A DNA stretch of 64,000 bases from Treponemataceae bacterium. Lineage in GTDB: Bacteria; Spirochaetota; Spirochaetia; Treponematales; Treponemataceae. The notes under the pieces are model-generated. The model was not told the origin of the DNA, ran no database searches, and saw only the letters and a list, made by a program, of their open reading frames with translations. Of the stretch, positions 1-8,275 are shown in pieces. Location of the stretch: positions 1-64,000 of the forward strand of contig JAKSTR010000006.1 in NCBI GenBank assembly GCA_024402495.1. The letters are read 5' to 3'. Each line of letters starts with the position of its first letter. Position 1 is the stretch's first letter. The position numbers and the translations under genes are program-made.

Positions 1-213
1 AAAAAAAGAAATTTTTTAGCACTTTTTGCGAAAAATTTTTAAGATTTTTTGTATTATTGATATTATTGAAAAATTTAGGAGATTGCCGTGATGCAAAATG
101 TGGCAGTACGGCAACATGATTAATTTTGCATGATTCGTTTTTATCTTTGAGTTGGCATGCAAATGGATTTTTGAAAACGAGCAATATTTCAACGCAAAAA
201 AACGGAGGAAACA
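1..213 (+). other. AT-rich leader upstream of the kinase gene
   Basis: No convincing gene is seen here. The stretch is AT-rich. It holds an inverted repeat TTGCCGT (83-89) / ACGGCAA (108-114). It also holds a ten-codon micro-ORF, ATG at 91 to TAA at 121-123 (MQNVAVRQHD), preceded by AGGAG at 77-81. TTTGCATG and CATGCAAA form a further inverted repeat near 125-175. These could be a structured leader, but nothing in the sequence proves expression. Confidence 0.25.
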
Positions 214-912
214 ATGAAAAAAGAAATTATTGGCAAGGGCAACACGGCGGAAGTTTACGACATTGGCGACGGCAAGGTTTGCAAGCTTTTTGTGGCAGGC
301 TATCCAAAAGAAGCCGTAGAACACGAATACGAAAATGCAGTTTTCATGATGAATTCCGGGCTGAAAGTGCCCAAAGTTTATCAAATGGCGGAAGAAAACG
401 GACGTTCGGGCATTATCTATCAAAAAGTTGAAGGCAAAAGCCTTTTTAAATGGATGTTTGAAAACAGCAAGTTTGAAGAAGGCATAAAAATACTGGCAGA
501 CCTGCACAAAAGCGTTTTAGCCTGCAAATACAGTCAGGGAATGAACTACAAGGATTTTATAAAAGTAATTATAGCCGGGCGCGACCAGAACGCGCTTGAT
601 ATACTTTCTTCCCTGCCAGAGGGCGATACCCTTTGCCACGGCGATTTTCATCTTGAAAATATTCTGATAGACCAAAACCAAAACATAACGCTGATAGATT
701 TTATGAACGTTTGCCGTGCGCCGGCAGAATACGACATTGCGCGAAGCTACTTTTTTTTAGTTAACGGCGCAGAACAGCAGGGCGAAGAATATCTGCAAAT
801 GGTTATGCGTGCCGCCGGTTTGTACCTGGAACTGATGCAAACTTCTTACGAAAAAATAGAAAAATACCTTGAAGTAATAAAAATCTGCCACGCATACGAA
901 ATGCTAAGCTAA
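214..912 (+). CDS. APH-fold phosphotransferase (TIGR02172-like)
   Basis: This 232-residue protein has the aminoglycoside-phosphotransferase / choline-kinase fold. The N-terminal lobe starts with a glycine-rich segment (GKGNTAEVYDIGDGKVCKLF). The catalytic loop is HGDFHLENIL around residue 145, followed by the metal-binding LIDF. It resembles the short kinase-like family once described as a Fibrobacter paralogous family (TIGR02172), whose substrate is unknown, so antibiotic resistance should not be assumed. The ribosome site GGAGG lies 7 bases before the ATG. The GNAT gene follows after 16 bases and is probably cotranscribed. Confidence 0.8.
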   Translation: MKKEIIGKGNTAEVYDIGDGKVCKLFVAGYPKEAVEHEYENAVFMMNSGLKVPKVYQMAEENGRSGIIYQKVEGKSLFKWMFENSKFEEGIKILADLHKSVLACKYSQGMNYKDFIKVIIAGRDQNALDILSSLPEGDTLCHGDFHLENILIDQNQNITLIDFMNVCRAPAEYDIARSYFFLVNGAEQQGEEYLQMVMRAAGLYLELMQTSYEKIEKYLEVIKICHAYEMLS

Positions 913-928
913 ACGGAAGAGAAACAGA

Positions 929-1408
929 ATGAATAACGCAAACCTTATTTTTATCCGCGCCGGACAGAACGATATTGCCGAACTGGTGCGGATGCGCATT
1001 TATTATATTGTTCAGGATTACGGACATCTGGCAGACATAGACATGGCAAAAATGGAAAAATCTTTGCCGGAATATTTTGCGCGCAACCTTGAAAAAAATA
1101 TTTTCGCTTTTGTTGCAAAAGACGGTGGCAAAATTGTTGCTACGGCGTTTCTTCTGGTAGTTGAAAAACCTGCGAGTCCTGCTTTTATAAATGGCAAAAC
1201 CGGCATCGTGCTGAACGTATGCACAATGGAAGAATACCGTGCCAAGGGCATAGCAACCAGACTTATGCAGATGCTGGTAGATTTTGCCAGACAAAACGAA
1301 CTGAACCGCATAGATTTAAGCGCAACAAAAATGGGTTATTCCGTCTATAAAAAATTGGGTTTTGAAGACTTGCAAAGCGAATATCAGGAAATGCGCCTTA
1401 AATTATAA
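929..1408 (+). CDS. GNAT family N-acetyltransferase
   Basis: A 159-residue single-domain GNAT acetyltransferase. The acetyl-CoA-binding motif A is visible as TMEEYRAKGIATRLMQMLVDFA (residues about 94-115; the Q/RxxGxG/A loop is EYRAKGIA). The C-terminal part has YKKLGFE, typical of motif B. The substrate cannot be told from sequence. The gene follows the kinase gene closely. A long inverted repeat starts 19 bases after its stop. Confidence 0.85.
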   Translation: MNNANLIFIRAGQNDIAELVRMRIYYIVQDYGHLADIDMAKMEKSLPEYFARNLEKNIFAFVAKDGGKIVATAFLLVVEKPASPAFINGKTGIVLNVCTMEEYRAKGIATRLMQMLVDFARQNELNRIDLSATKMGYSVYKKLGFEDLQSEYQEMRLKL

Positions 1409-1427
1409 AAACTTATAAAAAAGCCCA

Positions 1428-1512
1428 CGGCTGTTCTGCAAATTGTAACAGGCGTTTTTCCGCCCGAACAGCCGGCAGCAGGAAAATATAGGGCGGCTCA
1501 AGATATCCGCCC
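1428..1512 (+). terminator. Inverted repeats after the GNAT gene
   Basis: CGGCTGTTC (1428-1436) pairs perfectly with GAACAGCCG (1466-1474) and encloses an inner GGCG/CGCC stem. A second stem, GGGCGG (1491-1496) / CCGCCC (1507-1512), follows and is trailed by a T-rich stretch. Together these could end the upstream transcript, but neither has a clean T-tract. The rest of the 1409-1964 gap holds a promoter and two micro-ORFs listed separately. Confidence 0.4.
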
Positions 1513-1586
1513 GTTCAGTTTTTCAGTTTTCTGTAAAAACCCGGACAAATTTCAGTTTGCCGCCGGATTTAAAAAAATTCGCCCTG

Positions 1587-1615
1587 TTGACAAATAGTTT
1601 TTAACTTATTAGATT
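1587..1615 (+). promoter_or_regulatory. Sigma70-type promoter before the ABC exporter region
   Basis: TTGACA (1587-1592) is followed by a 17-base spacer and TAGATT (1610-1615). The expected transcript starts near 1622 and reads through a small hairpin (AGGTT 1631-1635 / AACCT 1646-1650), the micro-ORF at 1681 and then the exporter genes. The -35 is perfect and the -10 matches four of six positions. Confidence 0.6.
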
Positions 1616-1680
1616 ACTGCATAACTAATCAGGTTCACTCGCAAAAACCTAACTATACCATGCAAAGGAGGAAAAGCAAT

Positions 1681-1740
1681 TTGGATATACACTACGACGT
1701 TACTAAAACGGCTGTTCCTCTGGGTATAAGCCTTTTCTAA
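1681..1740 (+). CDS. Candidate 19-residue peptide (micro-ORF) with strong RBS
   Basis: A TTG-initiated ORF of 19 codons (MDIHYDVTKTAVPLGISLF) lies nine bases after a near-perfect ribosome site, AAAGGAGG at 1664-1671. The TTGACA promoter lies about 60 bases upstream. The peptide has a charged N-terminus and a hydrophobic C-terminus. It lies 224 bases before a heterodimeric ABC exporter, so it could be a leader peptide, an exported peptide, or neither. I know of no family that it belongs to. The strong ribosome site is the main support. There is no homology evidence. Confidence 0.4.
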   Translation: MDIHYDVTKTAVPLGISLF

Positions 1741-1917
1741 ATCAAAACATTTTTTTCAGTAAGCTCAGTTAATTTTATATTGGCTGTTTTCTCGCTGGTT
1801 GTCATGCAAAATTGGCGCCGTGGCTTTGCTTTATCCTCGCCGTTTTGCTGTGTGTCACTTTTTTACCATTTCTATTTTTTGCAGAATTTTCTATGCATTT
1901 TTCTTAAGGGAAAATTT

Positions 1918-1968
1918 ATGCTGATTGTAAAATGGGTTCAATTGGGTAAACGATTCGGGATTTTATGA
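1918..1968 (+). CDS. Candidate 16-residue cationic micro-ORF overlapping the exporter start
   Basis: An ATG-started ORF of 16 codons (MLIVKWVQLGKRFGIL) ends in a TGA that overlaps the ATG of the first ABC gene (ATGA arrangement). The peptide is amphipathic and basic. The overlap would suit translational coupling. The upstream ribosome site is weak (AAGGGAA), so the ORF may be chance. Confidence 0.25.
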   Translation: MLIVKWVQLGKRFGIL

Positions 1969-3746
1969 ACACAGACATTAAAAATCAAAAGAAAAAGACA
2001 AATTCCTTCCGGCTGAATTTGTTTCGCTTTGTAAAGCCGGTACTGCACATTTACATAATGGTCGGGTTTATCAACATAATTTTTGTCGGACTGGATATGC
2101 TTACGCCGCAAATTACCCGGCTTCTGGTGGACGAAGTAATCGGTCAGCATATTTTTACCCGGCTGAATTTTCTGCTTGCCGGCATTCTGCTGATTGGTCT
2201 TGGGCGCGCGCTTTTGGGCTATTTGCGCGAATACAGCTGCGACTGGGCAGGCAGCCGCATAGGCAGCGAACTTCGTAAAGATTTTTTCAACAAAATACAG
2301 GGGCTTTCGGCAAACTTTTTCGACAAAACCAATTCCGGCGAATTGATGGCGCGCGTAAAAGACGACGTTGACAGCATCTGGGAAATTTTTACCTACATCG
2401 GCATGCTTTTAGGCGAAATTGCGGTTCACGTTACGTTCGTTCTGCTTTCCATGTTCAAAATGAACTGGCGGCTTTCAATTTTGCCTACAGCCGGAATGAT
2501 TTTCTGCGGCTTTATTTCGCTGAAAATGGGTTCCAGGCTCAGCCCGGTTTTTGAACAGATTGCGGAAGAAAATTCGCTTTTGAACAATACCGCACAGGAA
2601 AACCTTGCCGCCGTGCGTACCGTAAAGTCTTTCTTAAAAGAACAGTATGAAATTGCAAAGTTCAGAAAGCACAACCACAATTACTACGAACTGAACTACC
2701 GGCAGTCCAGAATTTTCGTGCGCTTTCATCCGGTTTTGCAGCTTGTTCGCTATCTGGTACCGATTGCGGTGCTGGTGCAGGGCGGCATTTACGCCATAAA
2801 CGATACCCTTACGTTGGGCGAATTGAGCGCATTCGTTCAGTATTCAATGAACGTAGTCTGGCCTATGGAAATGCTTGGCTGGCTTACCGGCGGCTTGACC
2901 CGCGGTCTTGCAAGCGTTAAGCGCATCGACAGAATTTATGCAGAAATTCCGCAGATTACAGACGATGAAGCCAAAATTGCAGAATGCGGTGCTTTTGCAA
3001 ACGGCAGGCAGATGCCGGTTGCCGGGCAAATTGAATTTGATAAAGTTTGCTTTAAGGCAGAAAACGGCAAAGACATTTTGCAGGATATTAGTTTTTGCGT
3101 AAAACCCGGCGAAACTTTGGGCATAATGGGCGCAACCGGCAGCGGTAAAACCACAATTATCAATCTGCTTAAGCGAATGTATAACGTTAGCGCCGGTACC
3201 ATAAAAATTGACGGCGTTGACATTACCAGAATGCCTTTGTCTGTACTGCGCAAAAACATTGCTACCGTTATGCAGGACGTTTTTCTGTTCAGCGAAAGCA
3301 TAAATTCAAACCTTAAGCTTGGCGAAAAAGCCCTGCTGCAGGACGAAGCAATTGAAAAGGCGCTGGAAGAATCTGCGGCAAAAGAGTTTGTAGACAGAAT
3401 GGACGAGAAAGGCGAAACGGTAATTGGCGAACGCGGCGTTGGTTTAAGCGGCGGGCAGAAACAGCGGCTGACAATTGCCCGTGCCTTAAGCCGTACTGCG
3501 CCAATTCTGGTTTTCGACGATTCAACTTCGGCATTGGATACCGAAACCGAAAAACAGATTCAGCAGATGCTGAAAGAAAAAAGCGGCATGACCAAGATTA
3601 TTATTGCCCACCGCATAAGCGCAGTAAAAAACGCAGACCGCATTCTGGTTTTGCAGGACGGCAAAATTGCGGAGCAGGGCACACACGCTGAACTGCTGGC
3701 AAAAAACGGGCTTTATACCCAGACTTATCAGGTTCAGCAGGGCTGA
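1965..3746 (+). CDS. ABC exporter half-transporter, degenerate-site subunit
   Basis: A 593-residue half-transporter with an N-terminal six-helix transmembrane domain (about residues 20-320) and a C-terminal nucleotide-binding domain. Walker A is GATGSGKTT near residue 389 and the signature is an intact LSGGQ near 495. Walker B reads LVFDDSTSALD, so Asp replaces the usual catalytic Glu. The next gene has the complementary defect. This matches heterodimeric exporters of the TM287/288, BmrCD and LmrCD type. The substrate is unknown and could be drugs, lipids or peptides. The upstream micro-ORF overlaps the start codon. The genes are probably cotranscribed across a 159-base gap that contains a dispersed repeat. 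Confidence 0.9.
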   Translation: MNTDIKNQKKKTNSFRLNLFRFVKPVLHIYIMVGFINIIFVGLDMLTPQITRLLVDEVIGQHIFTRLNFLLAGILLIGLGRALLGYLREYSCDWAGSRIGSELRKDFFNKIQGLSANFFDKTNSGELMARVKDDVDSIWEIFTYIGMLLGEIAVHVTFVLLSMFKMNWRLSILPTAGMIFCGFISLKMGSRLSPVFEQIAEENSLLNNTAQENLAAVRTVKSFLKEQYEIAKFRKHNHNYYELNYRQSRIFVRFHPVLQLVRYLVPIAVLVQGGIYAINDTLTLGELSAFVQYSMNVVWPMEMLGWLTGGLTRGLASVKRIDRIYAEIPQITDDEAKIAECGAFANGRQMPVAGQIEFDKVCFKAENGKDILQDISFCVKPGETLGIMGATGSGKTTIINLLKRMYNVSAGTIKIDGVDITRMPLSVLRKNIATVMQDVFLFSESINSNLKLGEKALLQDEAIEKALEESAAKEFVDRMDEKGETVIGERGVGLSGGQKQRLTIARALSRTAPILVFDDSTSALDTETEKQIQQMLKEKSGMTKIIIAHRISAVKNADRILVLQDGKIAEQGTHAELLAKNGLYTQTYQVQQG

Positions 3747-3788
3747 TTTTTACCATACCGAACGCTTCGCTTCGGTTTTACAATTCCT

Positions 3789-3876
3789 GTCATTCCGAAT
3801 TTGTTTCGGAATCTGATTTTTGCAACAGATTAGATGCTGTGGCTTGCCCGCTGAAGGCTATCGAGTTCAGCATGAC
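3789..3876 (+). repeat. Dispersed palindromic intergenic repeat, copy A
   Basis: An 88-base element bounded by GTCAT and ATGAC. It holds an inner palindrome CATTCCGAA / TTCGGAAT and a second half in which ATGCTG pairs with TTCAGCAT. Related copies lie at 27340-27453, 43677-43702, 43744-43830 and 48686-48713, all between genes. It separates the two ABC exporter genes. The hairpin CCGAACGCTTCGCTTCGG lies just before it. Confidence 0.75.
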
Positions 3877-3905
3877 AAGTTTAGAGGAATATATAGAAGG
3901 AAAAT

Positions 3906-5705
3906 ATGGTTAATTCATACAAGGATGATGAAAACTTAAAGGAAGTTTCCAAAATACGCACCGTACTGCGGCTTTTAAGTTATCTTTTAAAATATAAAGG
4001 CAAAATTCTTATAGTTTTTCTGCTGATTGCAGTTGGAACTTTTGTAAGCCTTGTAAACCCGCTTTTTATGGAACGCGGCATAGACCGCTATATTGCGGTA
4101 AAAGATTTGCCGGGCTTTTTGCGGCTTATGGGATTTGGCGCCGCGCTGAACGTTCTTATGGTTCTGGCGATAAAACTGCGCATGCTTATAATGGCAAAGC
4201 TTACAAACCGCGTAATTGAAGAAATCCGCGACGAGCTTTACGTGCATATCCAGAAGCTTGATTTAAGCTTTTTCGATTCCCGGCCTTCCGGTAAAATTCT
4301 TGCGCGCATTACCGGCGACGTAAACGCACTAAAGGACGTTCTGGAAAACGCAATTACAAACCTTATACCAAACTTTGTAACTGTAATTGCGGTTGCGGTA
4401 ATCATGGTCAGCAAGAATGCGCGGCTGGCGGCTGCAAGTCTTTTCGGTTTGCCGGTTTTAATAATTGGCGTTACTCTGGTTTCGCGCAAGGCACACAAAT
4501 ACTGGCAGCTGAACAGCAAGAAAAATTCAAATTTAAGCGCCTTTATCAACGAAGATTTATCTGGAATAAAAGTTGTGCAGGGTTTTACCGCCGAAAACGA
4601 AACGAAACAGACATTTGTGGAACTTGTAAATGAATGCCGCAACGCATTTTTAATGGCTGTGCGCTGGGCAGATTCAAATTTTGCAATCATCGATTTTTCG
4701 TGGGGGCTTTGTACCTTTGCCCTTTACTGCATCGGCATAAAGATTCTGGGCGTTGAAAACGTTAGCGTTGGTACTTTTATTGCGTTTGGAACTTACATCG
4801 GTATGTTCTGGCAGCCGATTAACGCGTTAAGCCAGTTTTACAACCAGCTTATAACTTCAATTGCCAAGGCAGAGCGCATTTTTGAAATTCTAGACACCCC
4901 GCCTAAAATTGTGGATTCGCCGAACGCAAAAGATTTGGGCACGATAAAAGGCGATGTTGAATTTGAAAATGTTACGTTCGGCTACGAAGGCGTAAATCCT
5001 GTTACCGGCGCAGTGGTAAAAACTGCAAAAAACGTTTTGCAGAATACCAGTTTTACCGTAAAAGCCGGCGAAACCATTGCGCTGGTTGGTCCAACCGGGG
5101 CAGGAAAATCTACAATCGTCAACCTGATAAGCCGCTTTTACGATATTCAGGGCGGTTCAATTCTGGTAGACGGGCAGAATATTAAAGACGTAACGATAGA
5201 AAGCTTGCGCCGGCAAATGGGCATTATGACTCAGGACAATTATATTTTTTCCGGTACGATACGCGACAACATTCTATACGGCAAGCTTGACGCAACCGAA
5301 GAAGAAGTTTTGCAGGCTTCAAAGGCGGTTCACGCCCACGATTTTATTAAGAATCTTAAAGACGGCTACGATACGGTTTTAACTTCTCGCGGCGGCGAAT
5401 TGTCCAACGGGCAGCGTCAGCTGCTGGCTTTTGCCCGTACCATGATTTCAATGCCGAAGATTCTGATTCTGGACGAAGCCACCAGCAGTATTGATACCCA
5501 GACTGAAAAAATGGTTCAGCAGGGTATTGGCGAACTTTTAAAAGGCAGAACGTCGTTTGTAATTGCCCACAGGCTTTCCACCATTCAGAATGCAGACCGC
5601 ATTTTTGTTGTAGACAAAGGCGGCATTCTGGAAAGCGGCACGCCGGCAGAACTTCTGGCAAAAAAAGGCGAATATTACAACCTTATTCAGGCAAGTGCCA
5701 GCTGA
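3906..5705 (+). CDS. ABC exporter half-transporter, catalytic-site partner
   Basis: A 599-residue half-transporter with six transmembrane helices followed by an ATPase domain. Walker A is GPTGAGKST near residue 395 and Walker B is LILDEATSSID with the catalytic Glu present. The signature motif is degenerate, LSNGQ. In a heterodimer this altered signature would face the Walker A/B of the preceding subunit, whose catalytic Glu is Asp. Both defects therefore fall in one composite site, leaving one fully active ATP site. The ribosome site is AGAAGGAAA just before the ATG. A hairpin terminator follows the stop. Confidence 0.9.
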   Translation: MVNSYKDDENLKEVSKIRTVLRLLSYLLKYKGKILIVFLLIAVGTFVSLVNPLFMERGIDRYIAVKDLPGFLRLMGFGAALNVLMVLAIKLRMLIMAKLTNRVIEEIRDELYVHIQKLDLSFFDSRPSGKILARITGDVNALKDVLENAITNLIPNFVTVIAVAVIMVSKNARLAAASLFGLPVLIIGVTLVSRKAHKYWQLNSKKNSNLSAFINEDLSGIKVVQGFTAENETKQTFVELVNECRNAFLMAVRWADSNFAIIDFSWGLCTFALYCIGIKILGVENVSVGTFIAFGTYIGMFWQPINALSQFYNQLITSIAKAERIFEILDTPPKIVDSPNAKDLGTIKGDVEFENVTFGYEGVNPVTGAVVKTAKNVLQNTSFTVKAGETIALVGPTGAGKSTIVNLISRFYDIQGGSILVDGQNIKDVTIESLRRQMGIMTQDNYIFSGTIRDNILYGKLDATEEEVLQASKAVHAHDFIKNLKDGYDTVLTSRGGELSNGQRQLLAFARTMISMPKILILDEATSSIDTQTEKMVQQGIGELLKGRTSFVIAHRLSTIQNADRIFVVDKGGILESGTPAELLAKKGEYYNLIQASAS

Positions 5706-5824
5706 AAATTTTGCCGCTTTTGCTTAGTTTTGGCTTAATTGAAAAATTGTGGAATTGAAAAAAACTGGCGCGGTGCTGCGTGCATAAAACGTAGCGCAAA
5801 AATTGAAAAAAATATGACAGCTGA

Positions 5825-5888
5825 ACGCTAAAAACTTTTTATGTCTGGCTATGAATGCTTTGCGGCAAAAAAGTTTTTGGCGTTTTTT
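5825..5888 (+). terminator. Terminator after the ABC exporter
   Basis: ACGC plus AAAAACTTTTT (5825-5840) pairs with AAAAAGTTTTT plus GCGT (5868-5883), followed by TTTTTT. The loop is 27 bases. Confidence 0.6.
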
Positions 5889-5900
5889 GTTTCAAGCTGA

Positions 5901-5933
5901 AGCGCTGCAAAATACAGTTTTGCAGCGCTTTGT
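5901..5933 (-). terminator. Hairpin at the end of the mtnN-luxS-birA operon
   Basis: AAGCGCTGCAAAA and TTTTGCAGCGCTT form a 13-base perfect stem with a 5-base loop. It lies just past the stop of the minus-strand acyltransferase gene. There is no clean T-tract on the minus strand, so it may be an RNA-stabilising hairpin rather than a terminator. Confidence 0.5.
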
Positions 5934-5937
5934 ATCG

Positions 5938-6939
5938 CTAAAGGCGGAAAAATCCAGCCGCATCGCCGATTTTGCCGCCGTCTGTAACAAACTGCTTTAC
6001 GGCGCGCTGCAAGCTGGTATTTTCGCACCAGAATGCCGGGTTTTTATTCTGGGTTTTAAAAAGCCATTCTATATATTCGGTTTCGTCAGGGTTTTCTGCG
6101 CAAAGGCTGAACGCCCCGGCAAACCGGAGAATTTTAGAATCCGGCGGCAAGAGTGCTTTTAAAGCCGGGCTTAAAAGCCAGGTGCATGTAAAAAACACGG
6201 CATTTTTCCACTGTTCAAAATGTTTTGCGCAAAAAGTTTTTGCCGTTTGGTAAGATTTTTCCAGTTCTGCCTGCGTCAGCGCCGCATCCGACGGTATATG
6301 CACGTACAGATATTTTTCGCCGCGTTCAATTTTGTCGCCGTTTTGTGCCGTCATTGTATCGCCGCCGTTTGTGCAAAGTTCAAATTCCAAAGTTCCAAGG
6401 CGAAAAAGCTGCATCGAAGTCTGCCGGAAAGTCCAGAAGGCGCGGTCAAAACCCAAAAATCCAAAAGTTTCCAAATGTTCCCGGCAAAACCGCGTAAAGG
6501 CACCGGCGGTCTGGTAAAAAATGTTTTTATCAATGCCGCGCTGCTGGTACTGCGGCAGGGTTTTGTTTTGCGCCGCCGCAAGATAAATGCAAAGCCAGCA
6601 AATGCCTTTTTGCTGCGCGGCAATAGTATTGGCAGAAAATGCGGAAAGGGAAGGAAGATTCTGGCTGTTTTGCTGCGCAAAATCTTCTAAAAGCAAATCG
6701 AGTTTTGCAAAAGATTTGGCAGCGCTGCTGGCGTCTGCCAAAAGCCATATTTCGTTCTGGTTTTGAATGAAAAAATTTGAAAAATGCGGATTTTTGAAAA
6801 ATTCTTCAATTTGGTTTTGCAGCGGCAGCGGCAAACTGATGTTTTTGCAGATTTCTGCCAGCTTCAGGTTTTCAAATAAATTATTTTCTTCCATATATGT
6901 GCCAAAATAAATACCCGGAATACGCCGTTTTGCTTGCAT
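5938..6939 (-). CDS. Acyltransferase-domain protein (GNAT-like C-terminal domain)
   Basis: A 333-residue protein. The C-terminal half carries the pattern GFLGFDRAFWTFRQTSMQLF ... LGTLEFE ... VHIPSDAALT ... FTCTWLLSPALKALLPPDSKIL. This is typical of the N-acyltransferase N-terminal plus GNAT-like C-terminal two-domain family (PF18082/PF18164 by recollection). Function and substrate are not established for that family as far as I know. It is the last gene of the mtnN-luxS-birA transcript, eight bases after birA. An internal ATG at residue 16 (position 6894) is an alternative start. Neither start has a strong ribosome site. Confidence 0.65.
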   Translation of the reverse strand: MQAKRRIPGIYFGTYMEENNLFENLKLAEICKNISLPLPLQNQIEEFFKNPHFSNFFIQNQNEIWLLADASSAAKSFAKLDLLLEDFAQQNSQNLPSLSAFSANTIAAQQKGICWLCIYLAAAQNKTLPQYQQRGIDKNIFYQTAGAFTRFCREHLETFGFLGFDRAFWTFRQTSMQLFRLGTLEFELCTNGGDTMTAQNGDKIERGEKYLYVHIPSDAALTQAELEKSYQTAKTFCAKHFEQWKNAVFFTCTWLLSPALKALLPPDSKILRFAGAFSLCAENPDETEYIEWLFKTQNKNPAFWCENTSLQRAVKQFVTDGGKIGDAAGFFRL

Positions 6940-6947
6940 TCGGTTTT

Positions 6948-7781
6948 TTACTGGGGTTTTACGCTTATTTCGCCGCTGTTCAATGCGGTTTTTGTGCCGT
7001 CGTCTTTTTGCACGATAAGTTCTGCGTCGCAGGAAATGTCGACGGCTTTTGCAAAATAATTGCCTTTCGGCGTTATAACTTCTACGTTTTTGCCCAAAAC
7101 AATTGATTTTTCTTTGTATTCGCCAAGCACTTCTTCAGAATTTGAAGTTTTATAGCATTCAAAAAGCTGGTTCAGAATTTCTGCGGCTAAAACCAGCCTG
7201 AAGTCTTTTTGCGCGGTTCCGCCCAAAGCGGCTGCCGCTTTTTCTGTACCAAACAGCGAACCTGCCTTGTTCTGTATTTCTTCCGGGAAATTTGCCGTTG
7301 AAATATTTACGCCGATTCCAACGATTATGGTTTTCAGACCTTCTTCCGGCAGGGCAACGCCTTCGCATAAAATGCCGCAAACTTTCTGTCCGTTCAGATA
7401 CAAATCGTTTACCCATTTTATGCCCAAACTGATGCCGCAAAGTTTTTTTACGGCGCGTTCAACGGCAACGGCGGCGGCGGCGGTAAAAACGGCGGGCTTT
7501 GTAATCTGTTCTTCGGTTTTGTACAAAAGGCTTAAGTATATGCCGGTCTGGTCTGGCGAATAAAAGCTGCGCCCCAGTCGTCCGCGCCCGTTTGTCTGGC
7601 TTGCGGCAATTGCGGCGCTGGCGTGCGGTGCGCCATTGTTTGCGGCGGTTTTTAAATATGTGTTTGTAGAATCAATCTGGTCAAAAAGTGCAATTCTGTT
7701 TTTGCAGACCAAAGCTTCGCCGCGCAGCAATTCTTCAATTAAAGAAACGCAGGCGGCATTATTCTGGCTGAAATTTTGCAT
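6948..7781 (-). CDS. birA: Biotin--[acetyl-CoA-carboxylase] ligase (BirA catalytic type)
   Basis: A biotin protein ligase of about 277 residues, without the N-terminal DNA-binding domain of E. coli BirA. Motifs seen are DSTNTYLK, the biotinyl-AMP loop GRGRLGRSFYS and the catalytic KWVNDLYLNGQKVCGIL. The C-terminal SH3-like domain is present. The reading frame extends upstream to 7802, but the ATG at 7781 overlaps the luxS stop as TAATG. That arrangement fits translational coupling, so I prefer it. The protein should attach biotin to carboxylase carrier proteins. Confidence 0.9.
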   Translation of the reverse strand: MQNFSQNNAACVSLIEELLRGEALVCKNRIALFDQIDSTNTYLKTAANNGAPHASAAIAASQTNGRGRLGRSFYSPDQTGIYLSLLYKTEEQITKPAVFTAAAAVAVERAVKKLCGISLGIKWVNDLYLNGQKVCGILCEGVALPEEGLKTIIVGIGVNISTANFPEEIQNKAGSLFGTEKAAAALGGTAQKDFRLVLAAEILNQLFECYKTSNSEEVLGEYKEKSIVLGKNVEVITPKGNYFAKAVDISCDAELIVQKDDGTKTALNSGEISVKPQ

Positions 7782-8266
7782 TACAGTTTTTTGGTTTCGC
7801 AAAAGGCATCGTAGCCTTTTCTGTCAATTCCGCTTACCCAGTTTGCGGCGTATTTTTTTGCGTCTTCAAGGTTGTGGTCGCGGTAGTTTCCGCATTCTGC
7901 TTCGGTTACGGCTGGAATTTCTTTGTCCCAGACTGCAACTTTTTTAAGGACGTTGTAAATATGGCGGGCGCAGTATTCTTCGTCGTGGTCGCCAAAAATG
8001 GTAAAGTAAAAACCTGTGCGGCAACCCATCGGCGAAAGGTCAATTACGCCTTCCATTTCGTCGCGGATGTATTCGGCAATCAGGTGTTCCAGCGTGTGAA
8101 TGCCGCCGGTTGTCATGAATTCTTTATTTGGCTGGCAGAAACGGATGTCGTATTTTGTTACTACATCGCCTTTTGGACCTGTTTTTTTGCCTGCAATGCG
8201 AACAAACGGCGCAATTACTTTTGTGTGGTCAAGGTTAAAGCTGTCTACGTTGTATTTTTTTTCCAT
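7781..8266 (-). CDS. luxS: S-ribosylhomocysteine lyase
   Basis: A 161-residue LuxS. The metal-binding HTLEH motif lies near residue 54, with the downstream GCRTGFY segment and the conserved Cys near residue 84. It splits S-ribosylhomocysteine into homocysteine and DPD, the precursor of autoinducer-2. The upstream gene mtnN makes its substrate from S-adenosylhomocysteine, so the pair forms a complete activated-methyl-cycle detoxification step. Length matches the family norm. The ribosome site AGGAG is visible upstream of the ATG. Confidence 0.97.
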   Translation of the reverse strand: MEKKYNVDSFNLDHTKVIAPFVRIAGKKTGPKGDVVTKYDIRFCQPNKEFMTTGGIHTLEHLIAEYIRDEMEGVIDLSPMGCRTGFYFTIFGDHDEEYCARHIYNVLKKVAVWDKEIPAVTEAECGNYRDHNLEDAKKYAANWVSGIDRKGYDAFCETKKL

Positions 8267-8275
8267 AATAATCTC

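Noticed and set aside
214-912. Aminoglycoside resistance gene
   Set aside because: The APH fold is shared by many kinases, and the short form resembles an uncharacterised family. No resistance context such as an integron or IS element is present.
3789-3876. CRISPR repeat or rho-independent terminator
   Set aside because: The copies are far apart and single, with no spacers. The element is too long, and its stems are not followed by T-tracts.
6220-6690. Plus-strand ORF of 156 codons inside the acyltransferase gene
   Set aside because: Shadow of the minus-strand coding frame. The opposite protein has clear family motifs.
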